A stretch of 64,000 nt of DNA from Reticulitermes lucifugus (GCA_026260175.1 JAKCWW010000993.1:20319-84318), one strand, 5' to 3'. Positions 1 to 12,954 are shown, numbered from the stretch's first letter. Numbers and translations: made by a program. The notes: generated by a model from the letters alone, not told the origin.

Positions 1-235
1 TAAAGATTGTCTCTGTGCAGGCGTAGAGGTATATGAGGGAGTGGATGTAAAACTCCGCTTAATCTTACCTCGGAACTAAGTGGAAGAATTTTTATATATG
101 GGATCCAAAGCCGGTATAGGCCTAAACGGTTTCCCCGCCGGAAATTTGAATACGAATTCTCGGTCAACCGCCCGTGGCCTAGTCGGTGTCCGAAAAAGCC
201 ATCTCGGCTACATTGCCAGGCTAATAAGAGTTACA
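1..235 (-). mobile_element. tRNA-derived SINE, family A, decayed
   Basis: Read on the minus strand, the copy runs from a degenerate tRNA-like head near 225 (GTAGCCGAGATGGC, an A-box-like block) to a 3' body with CCGAGGTAAGAT and TACATCCACTCC, ending ACAGAGACAATCTTTA at the window edge. The body matches the other family A copies at 27.7, 39.9, 42.2 and 47.2 kb in order and content. The 95-residue open frame on the plus strand here is an accident of the repeat. Confidence 0.6.
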
Positions 236-2580
236 GTGTTAATGGAAGCGAGCAATCCATGCACTACAGACGTAAAAAAACACGTTTTATATTTTTTGAT
301 TGAGATTATTTTTCTCGAAAGTTTACATTATATCATTTTGAATACATTACGTATTTTACTAAACTAAGAGGCATACAAATTCCATAACAAAACTTGTTTG
401 CGGAAAATTTGTAAATTGTAACATCAAATTTCTATTCCATTTTTGCATTTGAATGTTTTTCATGAATCAGGTGTCAGAAATTCCTCCCTATCATTGGGGA
501 CCATGACAAAGGACTGCTGGGAGGGATATTGTAATGCAAATCGTTCGCCATATTTATCGTCAGTACAACTGCATCATTAATTCATATTTCATATATTTTA
601 CATGACAGTAATCTCATTTGAATGTGCAAGTTACGGGAATATGTGACCAGTTCTACAAATAAGAAACGTGCATTATCTGTGAATGTAATTTTTATCTTGC
701 GCCATACCAATTTCATCATCAATTTTAACACGATCATCAATTTCAAAACTTAGGGCCAGTGACTTGTTTCTATTCCTTCAATACACGCCGTTATTTATCT
801 CCGTGCTTTTTTTCCTTTTTTCAGTGTGTTTCAAATGTTTACGTCTCTAGTCCGAAACAATATGCAGTTTTATTATTATGCGATTTTTCTCTAAAGCTTA
901 ACCCCTTATTCCTTAATGCAATCGTGCAACTAGCATCAGCAACTTCACTCTTTCTGTTATTGGCCTAGATGTGCCTAACGTGTGCTTCTCAACAGATACA
1001 TTTAGATTGGACAAATAAGGTATAATATAATTGGAAGCACATGTGGCATGCATGGGGAGGGAAAATGCTGGCACAAGTTCAGGTGGTAAGCATGAAAGGA
1101 AAATACAGCTTCATTGACCTAAGCGTAAATGGGAAAATAACGTACTGAAAATCATAAAGGCTGCATTTATCAGGCTCTTTGTGTGTGTCTTTGGTGGGAT
1201 ACTCCGAAAATACTCATGGGCTTAATGTTCTACTGGAGGTGAAAATATTTTTACCAACGGATCTGTTTAATCACACACTTGGAGCGAATCATTAGAAACC
1301 GCGTAGTCGTTGGCATTGAAATTTACTCCAAGGAAGTCTTCTTTACATAATAGCTGACGTGTAGTTAACAAGAATGAGATTAACAGTATACACGACTAGA
1401 AGATGTGCACACTGTTTCCCTTCTAATTAAATTTCAAACTACTCTGTGGGTTTATACATAATTACTGGGTTCAGAGGCTAAGCAAATGAACTAGTAAGCC
1501 TTTTTTATTAAGGAAATTAACGGATAAAGGATAAAGGAATAACCTTGCTGATCACTTTTGTTCAAAATTCAGCTTCTTCTATAACTTTGGAAAACCACTT
1601 CTCTCTTCCGTTAAAATCCATTATATTCCATTACAGAATTCGATTTAGTTTCAGATTGTTTCTATAATTACTGCTGCAAAGGGACTTGAGCTAAGTTGGC
1701 TCTGCTCTCTCCTTTCTTGGCTTCGGCCATCGGATGCAGTAGCAGCAGTGGCGCACTGAGCGCTCAAGTGGGAGGCAGGAATCGATGGGCGCATTCACTT
1801 AAAGCCACCTTACCGCAATGAGAAGAAAGTTTTGAGCTGAGTGAGTAAAAACTAACTCTCCTTGTCTGTCTCTGGAGGAAAAAGTAAACCTTAGGGGATA
1901 TGTCTCCCTTAACCCTAACCCCAGCCCATTTCCAGCACTTCACTTTAGAAATGCACAACAACAGATTAGAATGAAAACGAGTTCAGTTCACCACAATTCT
2001 CGAGAGAGTTAAGAACGCTGGTTACACACATTTATTTCTAAAAACGACGCAAAAGAGAAAACTGTAAGCACAGTTCTCTGAAACAGGTCCCGTTTGTTTA
2101 CAAATCCTCCTTGAACATTACGGTGTTTCATTAACTCTTTTAGGCATAACGTTCTTGTAAGGGTATTTAAAAATTTATCCTACCTCACAGAAAACAGGCA
2201 GCGTCTCCATCCTAAATACCAGTCGGTTAATACGCGGTAGAGGAAGAGTCACTCTTTACCACACTTGGAAGTAAAGTTTAATGATAAACGAGAGCATAAG
2301 AAATGCAACTAAATGAAAATAAGAATTTTGCAAAAAAAATATAACACATACGAAAACTGCTATAGACGACGCAGAAAGAACAATAACGTATAATGTGTAA
2401 ATTTATATTGACAAGTTCACATTATTGCATTTTAGAAATAAAATAATTTTAATACTTTGTATTTTACTTCCAGTCTTTAAAACCAAATCACTTTCGATTT
2501 AAAGTATTAGTGGCTAATCTAAAAAGGGTTACGCTCCAAAAAATGGTCTAAGAAAGTTTATATTTCTTATTTTTAAACCA
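236..2580. other. No recognisable gene or repeat
   Basis: AT-rich sequence with only short, low-complexity open frames. I see no RNA gene, transposase motif or long repeat. Confidence 0.6.
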
Positions 2581-2609
2581 ACAAATGCACACACAACATA
2601 TACAATCGT

Positions 2610-3385
2610 CTAGTTTCTATACATCAATCCTCCGACAGGTTTCGATGCTACAGCACCATCCTCATGAAGTTAATATACAAAGTCCTCTAAAAACCTGTTA
2701 TAATACAGAAATTACATTCGTAATAACTGTATATAGCTTCACACGCCTAAGTTCTGTACGCAGGTTAATAGTTTATATGATCAATAATACATCGAAATGG
2801 TTGTACACATTACATTATCATCTTCTAATTTGTGTATAAAACAGTTCGACTATAGGTTTTGTAAAAATCTGCTACTACGATAAAATAGTCGTGGGTCTAC
2901 GGCCGCTCGCTGTTGGGATTGCGGGTCCGAATCCCACCGGGGGGATGGATGTCTGCCTCTTGTGATTGTTGAGTGTGTCAGGTATAGGTTTCTGCGTCGG
3001 GCTTATCACTTGTCCAGAGGAGTCCTACCAAGGGTGGTGTGTCTGGGTGTAATCGTGAAGCCTCTATCATAAGGAGGCCCTGGCTCAATATGGGCTGTTG
3101 CGCCATGGGTAAAAAACTACAATAAATTTAAAATAGCAGATTTTAACAAAACGTTTTTTCCAACTGTTTTTACACTAAATTGGAAGTCGATAATATAATG
3201 TGTAACAACCATTTTTATGTAATATTGATCATATAAACTATTAACCTGCAAAGCCTTATACAATCATTACGAATGTAATTTGTATATTTTAAGTAGTTTT
3301 TAGGGGACTTGATATATTATCTACATGAGAATGGTGTTATACCGCCGAAATATGTCGGAGGATTTACAGAAGCTATAGGATTGTC
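2610..3385. repeat. Large inverted repeat (hairpin) with a SINE at its centre
   Basis: The left arm (about 2613-2880) and right arm (about 3126-3385) are reverse complements over some 260 bases with scattered differences. Shared blocks include AAATTACATTCGTAAT, GGTTAATAGTTTATATGATC and AAAATCTGCTA. The arms pair right up to the insertion point of a SINE (2887-3125), so before that insertion this was a hairpin with almost no loop. Both arms carry a GAAA-type motif followed by GTCGGAGG close to their outer ends. Confidence 0.8.
2887..3125 (+). mobile_element. tRNA-derived SINE, family B
   Basis: The copy begins with a tRNA-like head: AGTCGTGGGTCTACGGCCGC, then the B-box-like GGGTCCGAATCCC. A unique body follows and then GGAGGCCCTGGCTCAATATG, GGGCTGTTGCGCCATGGG and an A-rich tail. 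The 3' end matches the copy at 43205-43378. Pol III promoter boxes and an A-rich end fit a SINE. A functional tRNA is excluded because no cloverleaf can be drawn beyond the promoter boxes. Confidence 0.75.
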
Positions 3386-3399
3386 TATGCTGTGTATGT

Positions 3400-4429
3400 A
3401 TTTCTTGGTTTAATAATAAAAAATGTAAAGTATATTAAAATGCACGGAACAAACAATTGAAAATCGTCTAAGACACTGAATATGTTTGACTGCACAGATA
3501 ACAGGTCTTATTAGTCTGCTAGATGGCTGTTCATTGCCTGATTCAAGCAATGCAACTGTATGTTCTTGAGTGTAAAATTATTAGCCACAACTTGGCCTGG
3601 CAAATTTTTATCGAGAAATAGGCTAGATAAATTTTGCCAGCTGATAATGCTCTTTACCAAAATCCTTGTTTTAGGCACGTCGTATGCACCTTACAGTCTG
3701 AAGTCTTAACATTGGACAACTACGTCGAATGGCTAATAAATTCGCCTCTACAGTGGCTACCATTCTGGTAGGATTCTTGATGGGAAGATTTAATCTGTAC
3801 ACAGCGGAATTTCTAAGTACATACTGTTGGACTGTTTGCGAAGAAAAATATTCAAACAAGTATCTTACGATTATTTACCAAACAGACTATACAAGTCCTT
3901 ACAGCTCTATAAAGTCTTAACACTCTTCAATGTGGTAGCATTTGCTGTACAGAATTGCTAGCCCGCCACCTAATGCCCTAGCTCGAGACAGCTCTTCACC
4001 TGTTGTCCACAACTGCTTATTCAGTATAATTTCAGCTACCCTCATTGCCAGGACGACAGCTTCACCGACCGCATTCATAGGACTTAATATTGCAAGGAAG
4101 CTTTTGTTAGTTCGTGTCGTATTTATTTCCTGCATATTCAATCTTACAAGAAACTGCATTTACGGTGCTGCACATGTCGCTCCACAATCAATAAAAGCAG
4201 AAGATATGGTGATATCATCCTTATCTGTGTGAAGTATGATGCTGCATTTAGTACGTTCGTTTAAAGGAAGAATAACTGTTGTTTACACTGCATACGTTAA
4301 TTGCTGTAATGATGTCAAAATAGAACATTCAAGGATCGCTGCATTGTCCGCCCTCATGTATTCTATTCTATTCTAATCCTATAAACTTTAAAAATAATAT
4401 TTTGTAATATTCTAGCGATGGTATATCAC
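3400..4429. other. No recognisable gene
   Basis: Two overlapping open frames on opposite strands (3917-4159 minus and 3942-4232 plus) cover a slightly GC-richer patch. Neither translation shows a domain I recognise, and no start context, splice site or homologous repeat supports coding. It could be a decayed repeat. Confidence 0.5.
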
Positions 4430-4775
4430 ATCAAATTTCATTAATTTTATGGTCTTTCCCACCGTACAATATATTAAAATTAATATAATAATAGTTCTAA
4501 GCTACTTTTCGGGGACATAATCGGATTCCGTCTTCATATTTTCTTCTGAAACACTCTTTGGAAATCCTTGTGATCATTGACTTTATTCTAGTTTGTGTTA
4601 AGAAAGAATGTAAATGATTGTGTAGTGACATTACGTTTTAGATGCAAGCCCGAAGACTGGGACCGATGTTGTCCCCGAAACGGAGGGTTGTATTGAGTGT
4701 ATTAATTGTAGCACATTAGACGATATAAGACGTCCATAACGTTAATGAATTAGGTCTAATACATAATTTTAATAA
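4430..4775. repeat. Inverted repeat, arms about 130 bp
   Basis: The left arm (about 4440-4560) and the reverse complement of the right arm (about 4635-4775) share blocks in the same order: CATTAA..TTATGG, an ATTAA-rich stretch, TTTCGGGGACA..ATCGG and GTCTTC. The spacer is about 70 bases. This is the same general architecture as the hairpins at 2.6 and 37 kb, with different sequence. Confidence 0.55.
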
Positions 4776-4839
4776 ACTTATTATACACACCAGAAGAAAA
4801 ATTGCATATCCAAAACAACAATTTGGTTAATGGTATTTA

Positions 4840-5395
4840 TGGAAAATATCGCTTTAGGCGCGTTCGCAAAATTGCGAAAAGCGACTATTAGCTTTTTCAT
4901 ATCTGTCAGTCTGTCTGTCTGTCCGTCTGTCAGGCCGCATGAAACAACTCGACTCCCACAGGACGGCTTTTCTTGAAATCTGGTATTTGAGCATTTTTTG
5001 AACACATCGAGAAAATGTAATTTTCATTAAAATCTGGTAAGGATGATGGGTACTTTACAGGAAGAGTTTTGTACATTTATGATAATATTTCGCTGAATTC
5101 TTCTTAGAATAAGAAATATTTAAGGCAAAATTGTAGAGAAAATCAAAACATATTTTATGTTCAATAACTTTTTTTCCGAAAGTCGTGCCATTTACGAGAT
5201 AGTGTGGAAATATATGTTAAAGGCAGATAGGCCACACACGAAAATATAAAACGGCGCATGCGCTTTGAATGCTTGATAACTAAGGCTACAGGCACACACT
5301 CAGTATATGTAATACTTATTGCTTTTCCACGGCAACAATGGTTAAGCGAACGCGCCTCAAAGCTATGTTATACGTACTTTGCCCATCTTTTATTC
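4840..5395 (+). repeat. Dispersed repeat family D, copy 1
   Basis: Begins near GGCGCGTTCGCAAAATTGC and AAAAGCGACTATTAG, followed by a GTCTGTCTGTCC run, a GACGGCTTT block, CGCTGAATTCTTCTTAGAAT, GCGCATGCGC, and GATAACTAAGGCTACAGGCA. The reverse complement of 12955-13510 has the same blocks in the same order and spacing. No coding frame is evident, so this looks like a non-autonomous element of roughly 550 bases. Confidence 0.7.
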
Positions 5396-5399
5396 CAAA

Positions 5400-6982
5400 A
5401 TCCTTTGCGGAATCCGTAATAACAGTCTGTGACCAGAATTCAGAAATCTTATAAGAATGAGGGTTATAAATAGACTGTTGTCACCATTATGTGTAGAGGT
5501 TTAAAACGAGTAGTGAAAAAGATGAAAGTGTAAGAAAAAGCAAATGATGACGTAAGTGTATATATATATATACAACGTCGCTCGTGTAAATATGGTGCAA
5601 TATGCATGCGCGCTCTTGTTCCATTTTTTCACTAATTTCGCCACGTATTTTTACACGGTTGCATGTGAACCCTATACATAGTATAGCTATAATCCGCGTC
5701 GCGATTACATTATTTATCCTATAACTGTGCGAAATTATAAATAGCAGTTACTCCAGAGAAAATGATAAGCTTTCGGGATGCAGGTTTCTTTAGAGAGGGG
5801 AAATTTATTAACATATTTGCTATCGTCCGATGTCCTTAAATTTTTGTTGCCAGATGACATAAAATGTTGCTCAGCAATGTTCCATATGTGTTGTTTCTTA
5901 GATGAAACCACACACGAAAATATGTATGATGTAACTGTTTCTACTGTGGAATATATTTGTTGATGTTGCAAGAAACGTAATTATATTTACAAGTCAGTGA
6001 CACGTTATACTTCGTTTTAAACTTTTGTGATATGTGTGTTGATTTTGAAGTCTCTGAATGTGGTCTATAAAAATACTGGTTATTTTGACTCGTCTGTTGC
6101 TTCTTACCAAAAGGCAGTAATTTTGTTTATACAGTCTGTCAGTGAATTCCTGAGAGCAGTTAAAACGAAATTACTAAGTTTCCTGTAGGGCACACAGCAC
6201 TCCTGTTCTCCTCTCACACAAAGAAGAAAGCTGGAAAGTGGAGCATCCAAAGAGAAACAAACAACGTCAAGTGGCCTTTCTATTCTTTCTCTTTACCTCA
6301 TATTCTCTATTGGATGACGAGAAGGAAAGAAGAGGTCAAAGGCCGACCGGACATTGTAGCTGCCGATATGATTTTTCGAGTCCCATTATTCACAAACTAC
6401 TTTATAGACCTCCATCGCAGACGGATCTTCTGTTTTTTCCAAACCAAGTCGGAAACCCAAACTGCGTATGGATTTCCGCCCGAGTTTTCAGGGTCTCCTG
6501 CTTAAGAAGCTGGATTTGCGATACAGAACTACAGATGTACTTTATAAGGTACCCATATAGAACATGAGGCTGGGTTACCTGGTAACGTAACTTTATCCAG
6601 GCCAATATCAAAATAGTAAATGCAGACATTCACCTCTTCCTTCAAAATTTTATCAGCTCATAATTCGAGACTATCTTCCCATCATTCTCTCTCCTTACTT
6701 GTACGGCTTCCATTATATTATTATTAACGGATTTAGGTTTTTTGAAACAAAGCGTTTCTGATAAAATTCACTGTCATAAGGTTCTTATGATATTTAGTTA
6801 ACGTTTGTCCAGAGATTCGTACTGAAAAGTTCAGACGGACGGAAAACAGACGACAGACAGACGTGACGTCCTTACGTTTCTTGAGAACATGTGCAACAAA
6901 TTAAATTAAAAACCGAATCCAGATTTACGGCAAGCTTAAATATCTTATATTTCCTCACATTACATATGTATATATACATATA

Positions 6983-7015
<33 letters not shown>

Positions 7016-7150
7016 GTGTGTGCATGTGTGTACGTATAATTTACCGCATGTCAGAGTAGTTGTTGGAAATTACGTCCCTCACCTCTCATATATGCCTTAC
7101 ATCTGGTGAACAGATTATTAAGTACTGTATAAAGTTATTGTCCAGATATT
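5400..7150. other. No recognisable gene; TA-rich microsatellites
   Basis: Contains a TA run near 5558-5574 and a TATA/CATA tract at about 6960-7020. A GACAGACAGACG stretch near 6830-6870 may be a scrap of the family D repeat. An open frame at 6238-6567 includes a GRPDIVAA-like phrase in one frame that recalls DDE transposases, but the match is too short to call. Confidence 0.5.
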
Positions 7151-7159
7151 ACTAATACT

Positions 7160-7990
7160 CGGCGCCTGATAATTTCTTCAATTTCGACCTACGTTTCTGG
7201 ATTGCTTTTATGTGCGTTGTCTTTCAAACTTCCCCACAAATAATATTCACGTGGGTTTAAATCGGGCAAACGAGCAGAAGGCTATAAAAGATGAAAAATT
7301 CTCGGTCCCCAAAAACATTCATGAAGGCAGACATTAAATTGCACGCTGCATGGGCAGTTGCACCGTCTTGGTGGGAGAACTCGTAGTTCTTTTCGTCAGT
7401 TCCATTTTAAAAAATGGTGTGAGAATTTGTCCAATGTGCCTTTATGGATTTATGGTGGTGTAACGGCATTTCCTTGTTCGTCTGACATTATTTTCCCGTA
7501 TTTGCTATTTTTAATACTAACGTGGCCGTATAAATAAGACTATGCCTCGTGTGTGAAGTGGGTTAGCAAAGGATCAACTTCGCCACTACACACTGCTGCA
7601 CAGAACCAGTTACAAAACCGTACCGTCGTCACATGGCCTGCCTCCTGGTGTTTTTTACAACTATCAACTTTCATGCTTTCAAGCGAAGAAATTTTGTGGC
7701 TCTGTGCACAGACGACTTCGACACATGGAACTGCTGTGATAACTCTCTTAACATTTTCGTGGAGATGTTTCTAAACGCGGTCCAATATCATCTGATTTTC
7801 CTCTGAAAGAACGCGTCGTGTTTGCTGTCGCTTCTTTTTCAAGAATGGGCCCGTTTTTCAGATTTTTTTCCCATTTGATCACTGTTGACTTCGAAGGAAC
7901 TGAAACACCGTGAAACCACAGCCTAAATTCCCTACGACACTTTTCGTACGATTTATTCCTTATATGTGTTTCCACAATAAAAATTCTCGT
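7160..7990 (-). pseudogene. Decayed mariner-type transposase (DUF4817 N-terminus)
   Basis: On the minus strand the N-terminal part reads ETHIRNKSYEKCRREFRLWF, then VPSKSTVIKWEK and PRLETSPRK, the typical DUF4817 helix-turn-helix region of a transposase family widespread in insects. After the first stop, shifted frames continue with SSVHRATKFLRLKA (second helix-turn-helix), a glutamine/alanine-rich segment expected near the second catalytic aspartate, and YYLWGSLKDNAHKSNPET near the end, which corresponds to the family's YLWG.LKD..Y..NP motif. At least two frameshifts and several stops show it is dead. These enzymes cut and paste DNA with a DDE/D catalytic triad; the first aspartate region is badly eroded here. 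Identification is by motif order from memory. Confidence 0.75.
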
Positions 7991-7999
7991 ATTAAACTC

Positions 8000-10620
8000 T
8001 ATTGCTTACACACTAACAAAATAAATGTACTTTGCACTCTAACTGACACGTCTGTTAGTGACAGCACTTTAAACTGGACTGTGTGACTAAGGTGTCAGAT
8101 GAAGCATTGTATCTCATACGCGGCGATAGGACTGGCGGTGTCAGTCATGCTGCTTCCGTCAAACTTGCCGGATGTCTGGTTTAGGCTTTCAATTGAACGT
8201 CCTAAGTTTTGTGCACAGAAAGCATAAGAACAGCCCTCAAAATTCTCTAAAATATCAGTTAAGGTTTTCGTTTAGTGTAGTAATAGTGGTAATAGTAGTA
8301 GTAATAGTAGTATCAATGGCAAAAATAATGTTTCTAAGGGATTTAATGATGTCAGTAGCAGTAATGGAGGCAAAGTAGCGCTATACTATTACCGGCAGTA
8401 ATAACATTTACATGGGTCGAAGAAAACAATTACGTCGGACTACGAGATTTGAATCTCACTCTATAATTAAGCAACTGACAAAATACAAGTGAAGAAAGCA
8501 ACAGGTATAAGTATATTATTAATAATTGCTATTGGGTGTATGTATAAATAGTCCTATAATAATACAGTTTTTATAGCCGTCAACAATACTCTTTATTTCG
8601 TATTGCTGGCTGGTTACATGTAGCGGCGCTCATGGAGTCCCGACATCAGACCATGATATGAAAACGGGGGTCTCTCTTGTTGTACATATATGTGCGTTAA
8701 CGTTAAAAAAGCAAAGGTGCCCCAGTTGAAGCCACGAAGTCATATAGACGGAAAGGAGGTTTATCTCCATGCACTCTTAACCTGGGCACTAGATTATTTG
8801 GTCAACATCACTCCTCGGGCGCTAAAACCCCGGCAAAGAACTTTGGTATCCATTGAAGAGGAGGCTGGGTGGGCTCAAGAGTCGGTCTGAAAGATTTGGA
8901 GAAGAGAAAAATCTCTTGCTCCTGTTGAGATACATGTATACATACACATATACTACATATATATGCATATATATATATATAGTATTTCTTTGTTAGCTGT
9001 AAGTGGATTGGCCCGTCTTAATTTGATATCTATCATAAATTTGATGTGTAATACCTGGGTTAAAATTGTAATATTACCTGTAAAACTATTTTTAAACATA
9101 CTTAAAATTAAAAAACAGCCTTGTAAAAAGTTACGTCCATTTGACTTCCAGTGTTTACGTAGACCTTCTCAGCAGTAATAGCACCACGTATACCTGAATT
9201 CATACAAGGCTGCATTTTAATTTTCATTTTACTGATATCTTAATATTATAGTTCTATACATGCACTAATTTACTCAGTGTGTATTTGGCATTACTTGCAT
9301 TTGGACCTATTCTGTGAAGGAAAAGTAATCACATTATTCATAAACTTATATACGTAATATACTATGTAAAAAGCAATTTTTCTTTTCCATTTTTTCAGTG
9401 TTCTGAGGGCAAACTGACTGTGCTGAAGGATGTAATCCATTACACCAATTAAAATAGTTTTTGACAGAAACGGCTAGGATTGCTGCAAGGATCGCAAACA
9501 CAGAGTTGTGCTACAGTTTATATTGTGCATAAATATGATGAATGCAATACTGGTCACTATCCTCGTAATATCTATTAGCAAAATATGCATTCACCATAGC
9601 CCTCGCTTTACTGTTAAACACAAAATGTAAAATGACTGGTAACAAGCCTTAACACGGGTTTTATAAATAAATTTTCTCACTAGTACATTTACATAAGTAG
9701 CTAAGTTTTCTGTAAATTTAAAATTTTTTTTCTCGTTACTATACTGTATTCTAGAGCGTGTTAATGCCTCGCCCTTTTGTTTTCTTTTGCTTACTCCACT
9801 CTTCTTTCATCGACGCCGTTGTGACGTCACATTCTTCTCCGAACATCTGTCCACTTCCCAACAATTTTCTCTCTGTGTGTCTATTTGACGTCATGACGTG
9901 AATTTTATATTACGTTGTGGTTATGCCTTGTTTGCATAAGCCTACTCCGTAATGAGAATTTCTGTTACTCTGCCTGCATATACGAACTTTATATCTCCGA
10001 AACTGCTTAAAGAATCTCAATGAAATTTTCTGTTGGTGGTCAGTTTTGGACGTCGAAAAAATGTATCCTGTTCACTAAACCACATACTTTATGTCGACTT
10101 AAAAGTCAGTGTAGGTTTTTATCAAAACGGTTTTATGGCACAGGAAACCGATAAATAAGGCATAAGCATATATGTATGTATGTTTAATGTATGTATATAG
10201 GTATGTATGAATGTATATACGCAAACATATTTAGCTACTTAACTCCAGGTACTAAATGCTTCCTAGAAGTTTATAGTCTCTTATGTAGTCAAAACTTTCC
10301 TCGCCTTCTTTAGAATTCGAAAATTCATTTCTCTATTCATAGATTCCATTCAAAGGATTTTTCAATAAGGTTTATTGCTATATACCTAAGAGTATACCTT
10401 TTTACCTGCATAGCATTATGACGGTAGTTTGCGACATGATGGGTGTTGATTAATGCAATCAGGACAGCGTTTGTCGGTTTATTGGATTGATAATAAGTAA
10501 GAATCGAGTACGTTCTGAAGATAGCAACAATAAATGACACAGAAAGTACATGTAGGTTGGTTTCATTTAAATGTGTTTTTAAAGAAGCTGTTATTTGCTT
10601 TGGTGTTGGATTAATGAGTG
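8000..10620. other. No recognisable gene
   Basis: AT-rich sequence with a TAGTAG-type run at about 8280-8310 and a TATA-rich run at about 8940-8982. The short open frames have no recognisable motif. Confidence 0.55.
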
Positions 10621-10624
10621 ATTA

Positions 10625-10795
10625 TGGAGCACTGGTTGAATAATACTGACATATGAAGTCCGAGACACTCGGAGACACAACTGTCCTATTGACACTGTGT
10701 CTACCACAAATCCCACATAGACAGGCCTGGAACTAAACTCGGGTGTCCACGTCCTTAAGTTGGTGCACTGAAGTACTTCCAGATAGCAGCACCGC
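10625..10795 (-). mobile_element. SINE, family C, decayed
   Basis: Plus-strand landmarks are GAGACAC..CTGTCC, CACTGTGTCTACCACAAAT, CCCACATAGACAGGCCTGGA and CTCGGGTGTCC. The same order (CCTGTCCCAGTG, CCCACGACAAATTCC, ACTGGCCTGATTCTG, CTGGGTCTCC) occurs at 41885-42066. Read on the minus strand the head resembles tRNA promoter boxes, with the B-box counterpart near GACACCCGAGTTTAG. Confidence 0.5.
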
Positions 10796-10799
10796 TTAT

Positions 10800-12950
10800 T
10801 CTAAAAACCTGTGTCCAGAAATTTTGTTCATAGCGAGCATCTTCAGTGAAATAGAGATTTCAAGGCTTCGCTGAAAATTAGTATGTAAATCAAACGCAAA
10901 ACTGGTACCAGTTTTTGTAACAATATAGGTGTGTTAGTCAGTGTCTTTTAATGGTGTAAAGAAGTAAGTCTGAGTTTTCAAATATTATGTACGTTTCTTC
11001 ATTTTGTTAGCGTTATGGTGAAATTTTACGTTCGTAAAATTAAATCTCCTGAGCATATGAACATATGTTTGGAAATTTTTCGAGGTATTTTCAGGTTAGG
11101 CTTTGCGCTAAGAGTTATTATATCAAGCTTTCATTGCACTCTTTAAAGGAGTCTGTATTGAGTATTACAAAATACTCGAATTTGGGCTCCAAATGCGTTT
11201 GTACTTGACAATTGAATTAGTTTACCTCTTGAAGGACAAGGATTCAACTTAATTATGTTTAAATATTTAATTCGTACAACCCATTAAATACACTTTCCCT
11301 CGGTTATAAAACCAATCAGTTGATGCTGTGTAGGTAAGTAAGCACCGTGTGTTTTCGGAATCATACAGATCACTTAAATGTAATATGAAGACAAAATATG
11401 TAATTCTTAATGTTAAACATGGTGGTACAGAAAGCAACTCCCATGATTTAAAGGGTTAATATTGTGTAAGGGTAGCTCAATGGAAGGACTGTCTATGAAA
11501 ACTGTAGCTACAGATGAGAAGTGTCAAAATTCCCTGATAAAGATATAAAGGTCATTTCATGAGCATAATCTTAACACGTAACGTCTCTATGCAGTGCAAT
11601 TTTCCTAATCTGTGCATAGTAAAAGCATAGAAAACAGCCAATTCCTCGCCCCCTCTGACATGCAAAGTGTATTTAACAAGTTAAAAGACTTCATTCTTGA
11701 ACTCTATATAAAGCCAGCCGAATGCAGGCCATCCGATAGTCTCATATTTAAGATCCATTTTAATTAATATTCTTTCACCTATGCCTAGTTCTTCCACTTT
11801 GTTTTCTGTTTCGATATTTCCTAATAAACCTTTGTACGCATCTATCATTTCTTCACTGCATGCTACAGGCATTCCCTTGAAACATTTTAACATATTTCTC
11901 TGTTTATTTATGCATAAGTTTTTTTCTTACTGGCGCACGCTTTATTAAATTCTGTTTTAGCTAGATGTCTCATGTAGGCTATACCATGTACTTTAAACCT
12001 CACTTCAGCAACACAGGCTTAATGTCAGTAGCATTAAAAGCGCGAATGTAACATTTAGCTCCTTCATGTCAATGACTCTTCATAGAACTGCGAGAGGGCT
12101 GGAATACTTAACGTATAAACACATAACTGTTCAAAGAACTGCAAGCTTGACAAAGATCTGCAGATTATCTGCTTTAAATTAATTCTGGAGACTTAAACTG
12201 CGAGCTTGTACAAGTGAATATGTGTCAATTTATTAGAGAATTTGGCCCATTTATTAAACATATTAGCTAATTAATTTAGCCCTCTATTTTGAGAAAAGTG
12301 ACTTCAACAAATTGTCAAAATAATATATTACCAGTTTTAATTAAAACAGGAAAAACGTTACAAATGATTCAGGTTTTAATTGTCGTTTTCATGATATCCA
12401 GAAAGAAGAAAATCAAACACTCCACACTAGAGACAGCTTACAGCACGCCACAGAACATAGGATATCGCTGGTAACATAGGGTACGTAACCCTGTTTATAC
12501 AAGTAAGAAGGACTTGCAAAAGGGAGACAGAATAACAGAAGAACTTCTTTCTGTAAGGCTTTCACGTGTAGGATTATTATGTAGTTGTTAATGCCTCAGC
12601 TTTCATATATATTGAAGAGAAAACAGTGGGAGGTTTATTATTATTATTATTATTTCATTTCTAATTTCTACGTACATACGCAGCTACTAGAGCAGCACGG
12701 ACTTCGTGATGTTGCTGTTTCCTTTAATTAGTACAAGGCAGTCATGAAACGTCTTATTACGTGGTATGTGTGAATAATTACTGATTTTTGTGTTGATGCT
12801 GATATGTGTTTGTTTGAAAAATTTCAGTTTGTTTGTGAGAGTTCTACTTTAAAATAATAATAATAATAATATATTTGTAAACCATGACATCAAGGAACTA
12901 CAGAAAACAGCCATTTTTGGCACTGCACATACTTTGGAAAGTACTGATGT
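10800..12950. other. No recognisable gene apart from a possible LINE scrap
   Basis: AT-rich, with ATT/AAT microsatellites at 12635-12654 and about 12851-12872. The only frame of note is the minus-strand one at 11681-11893, described separately. Confidence 0.5.
11681..11893 (-). pseudogene. Possible LINE C-terminal fragment
   Basis: The frame contains NKVEELGIGERILIKMDLK followed by IGWPAFGWL. This loosely resembles the end of insect non-LTR retrotransposon polyproteins (a LE.LG..GRI.LK.DLKE.G motif before DWI.LAQDRD). The resemblance is weak, and an accidental open frame is possible. Confidence 0.3.
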
Positions 12951-12954
12951 AAAA

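Noticed and set aside
39-235. Possible functional tRNA gene
   Set aside because: Only promoter-box-like blocks are present; the body and end match a SINE family and no cloverleaf forms.
80-367. 95-codon open frame at the window start
   Set aside because: It lies antisense to a family A SINE copy and has no recognisable protein feature.
3917-4232. Overlapping 80- and 96-codon frames on both strands
   Set aside because: No domain, no splice or start context, and frames on both strands at once suggest composition rather than coding.
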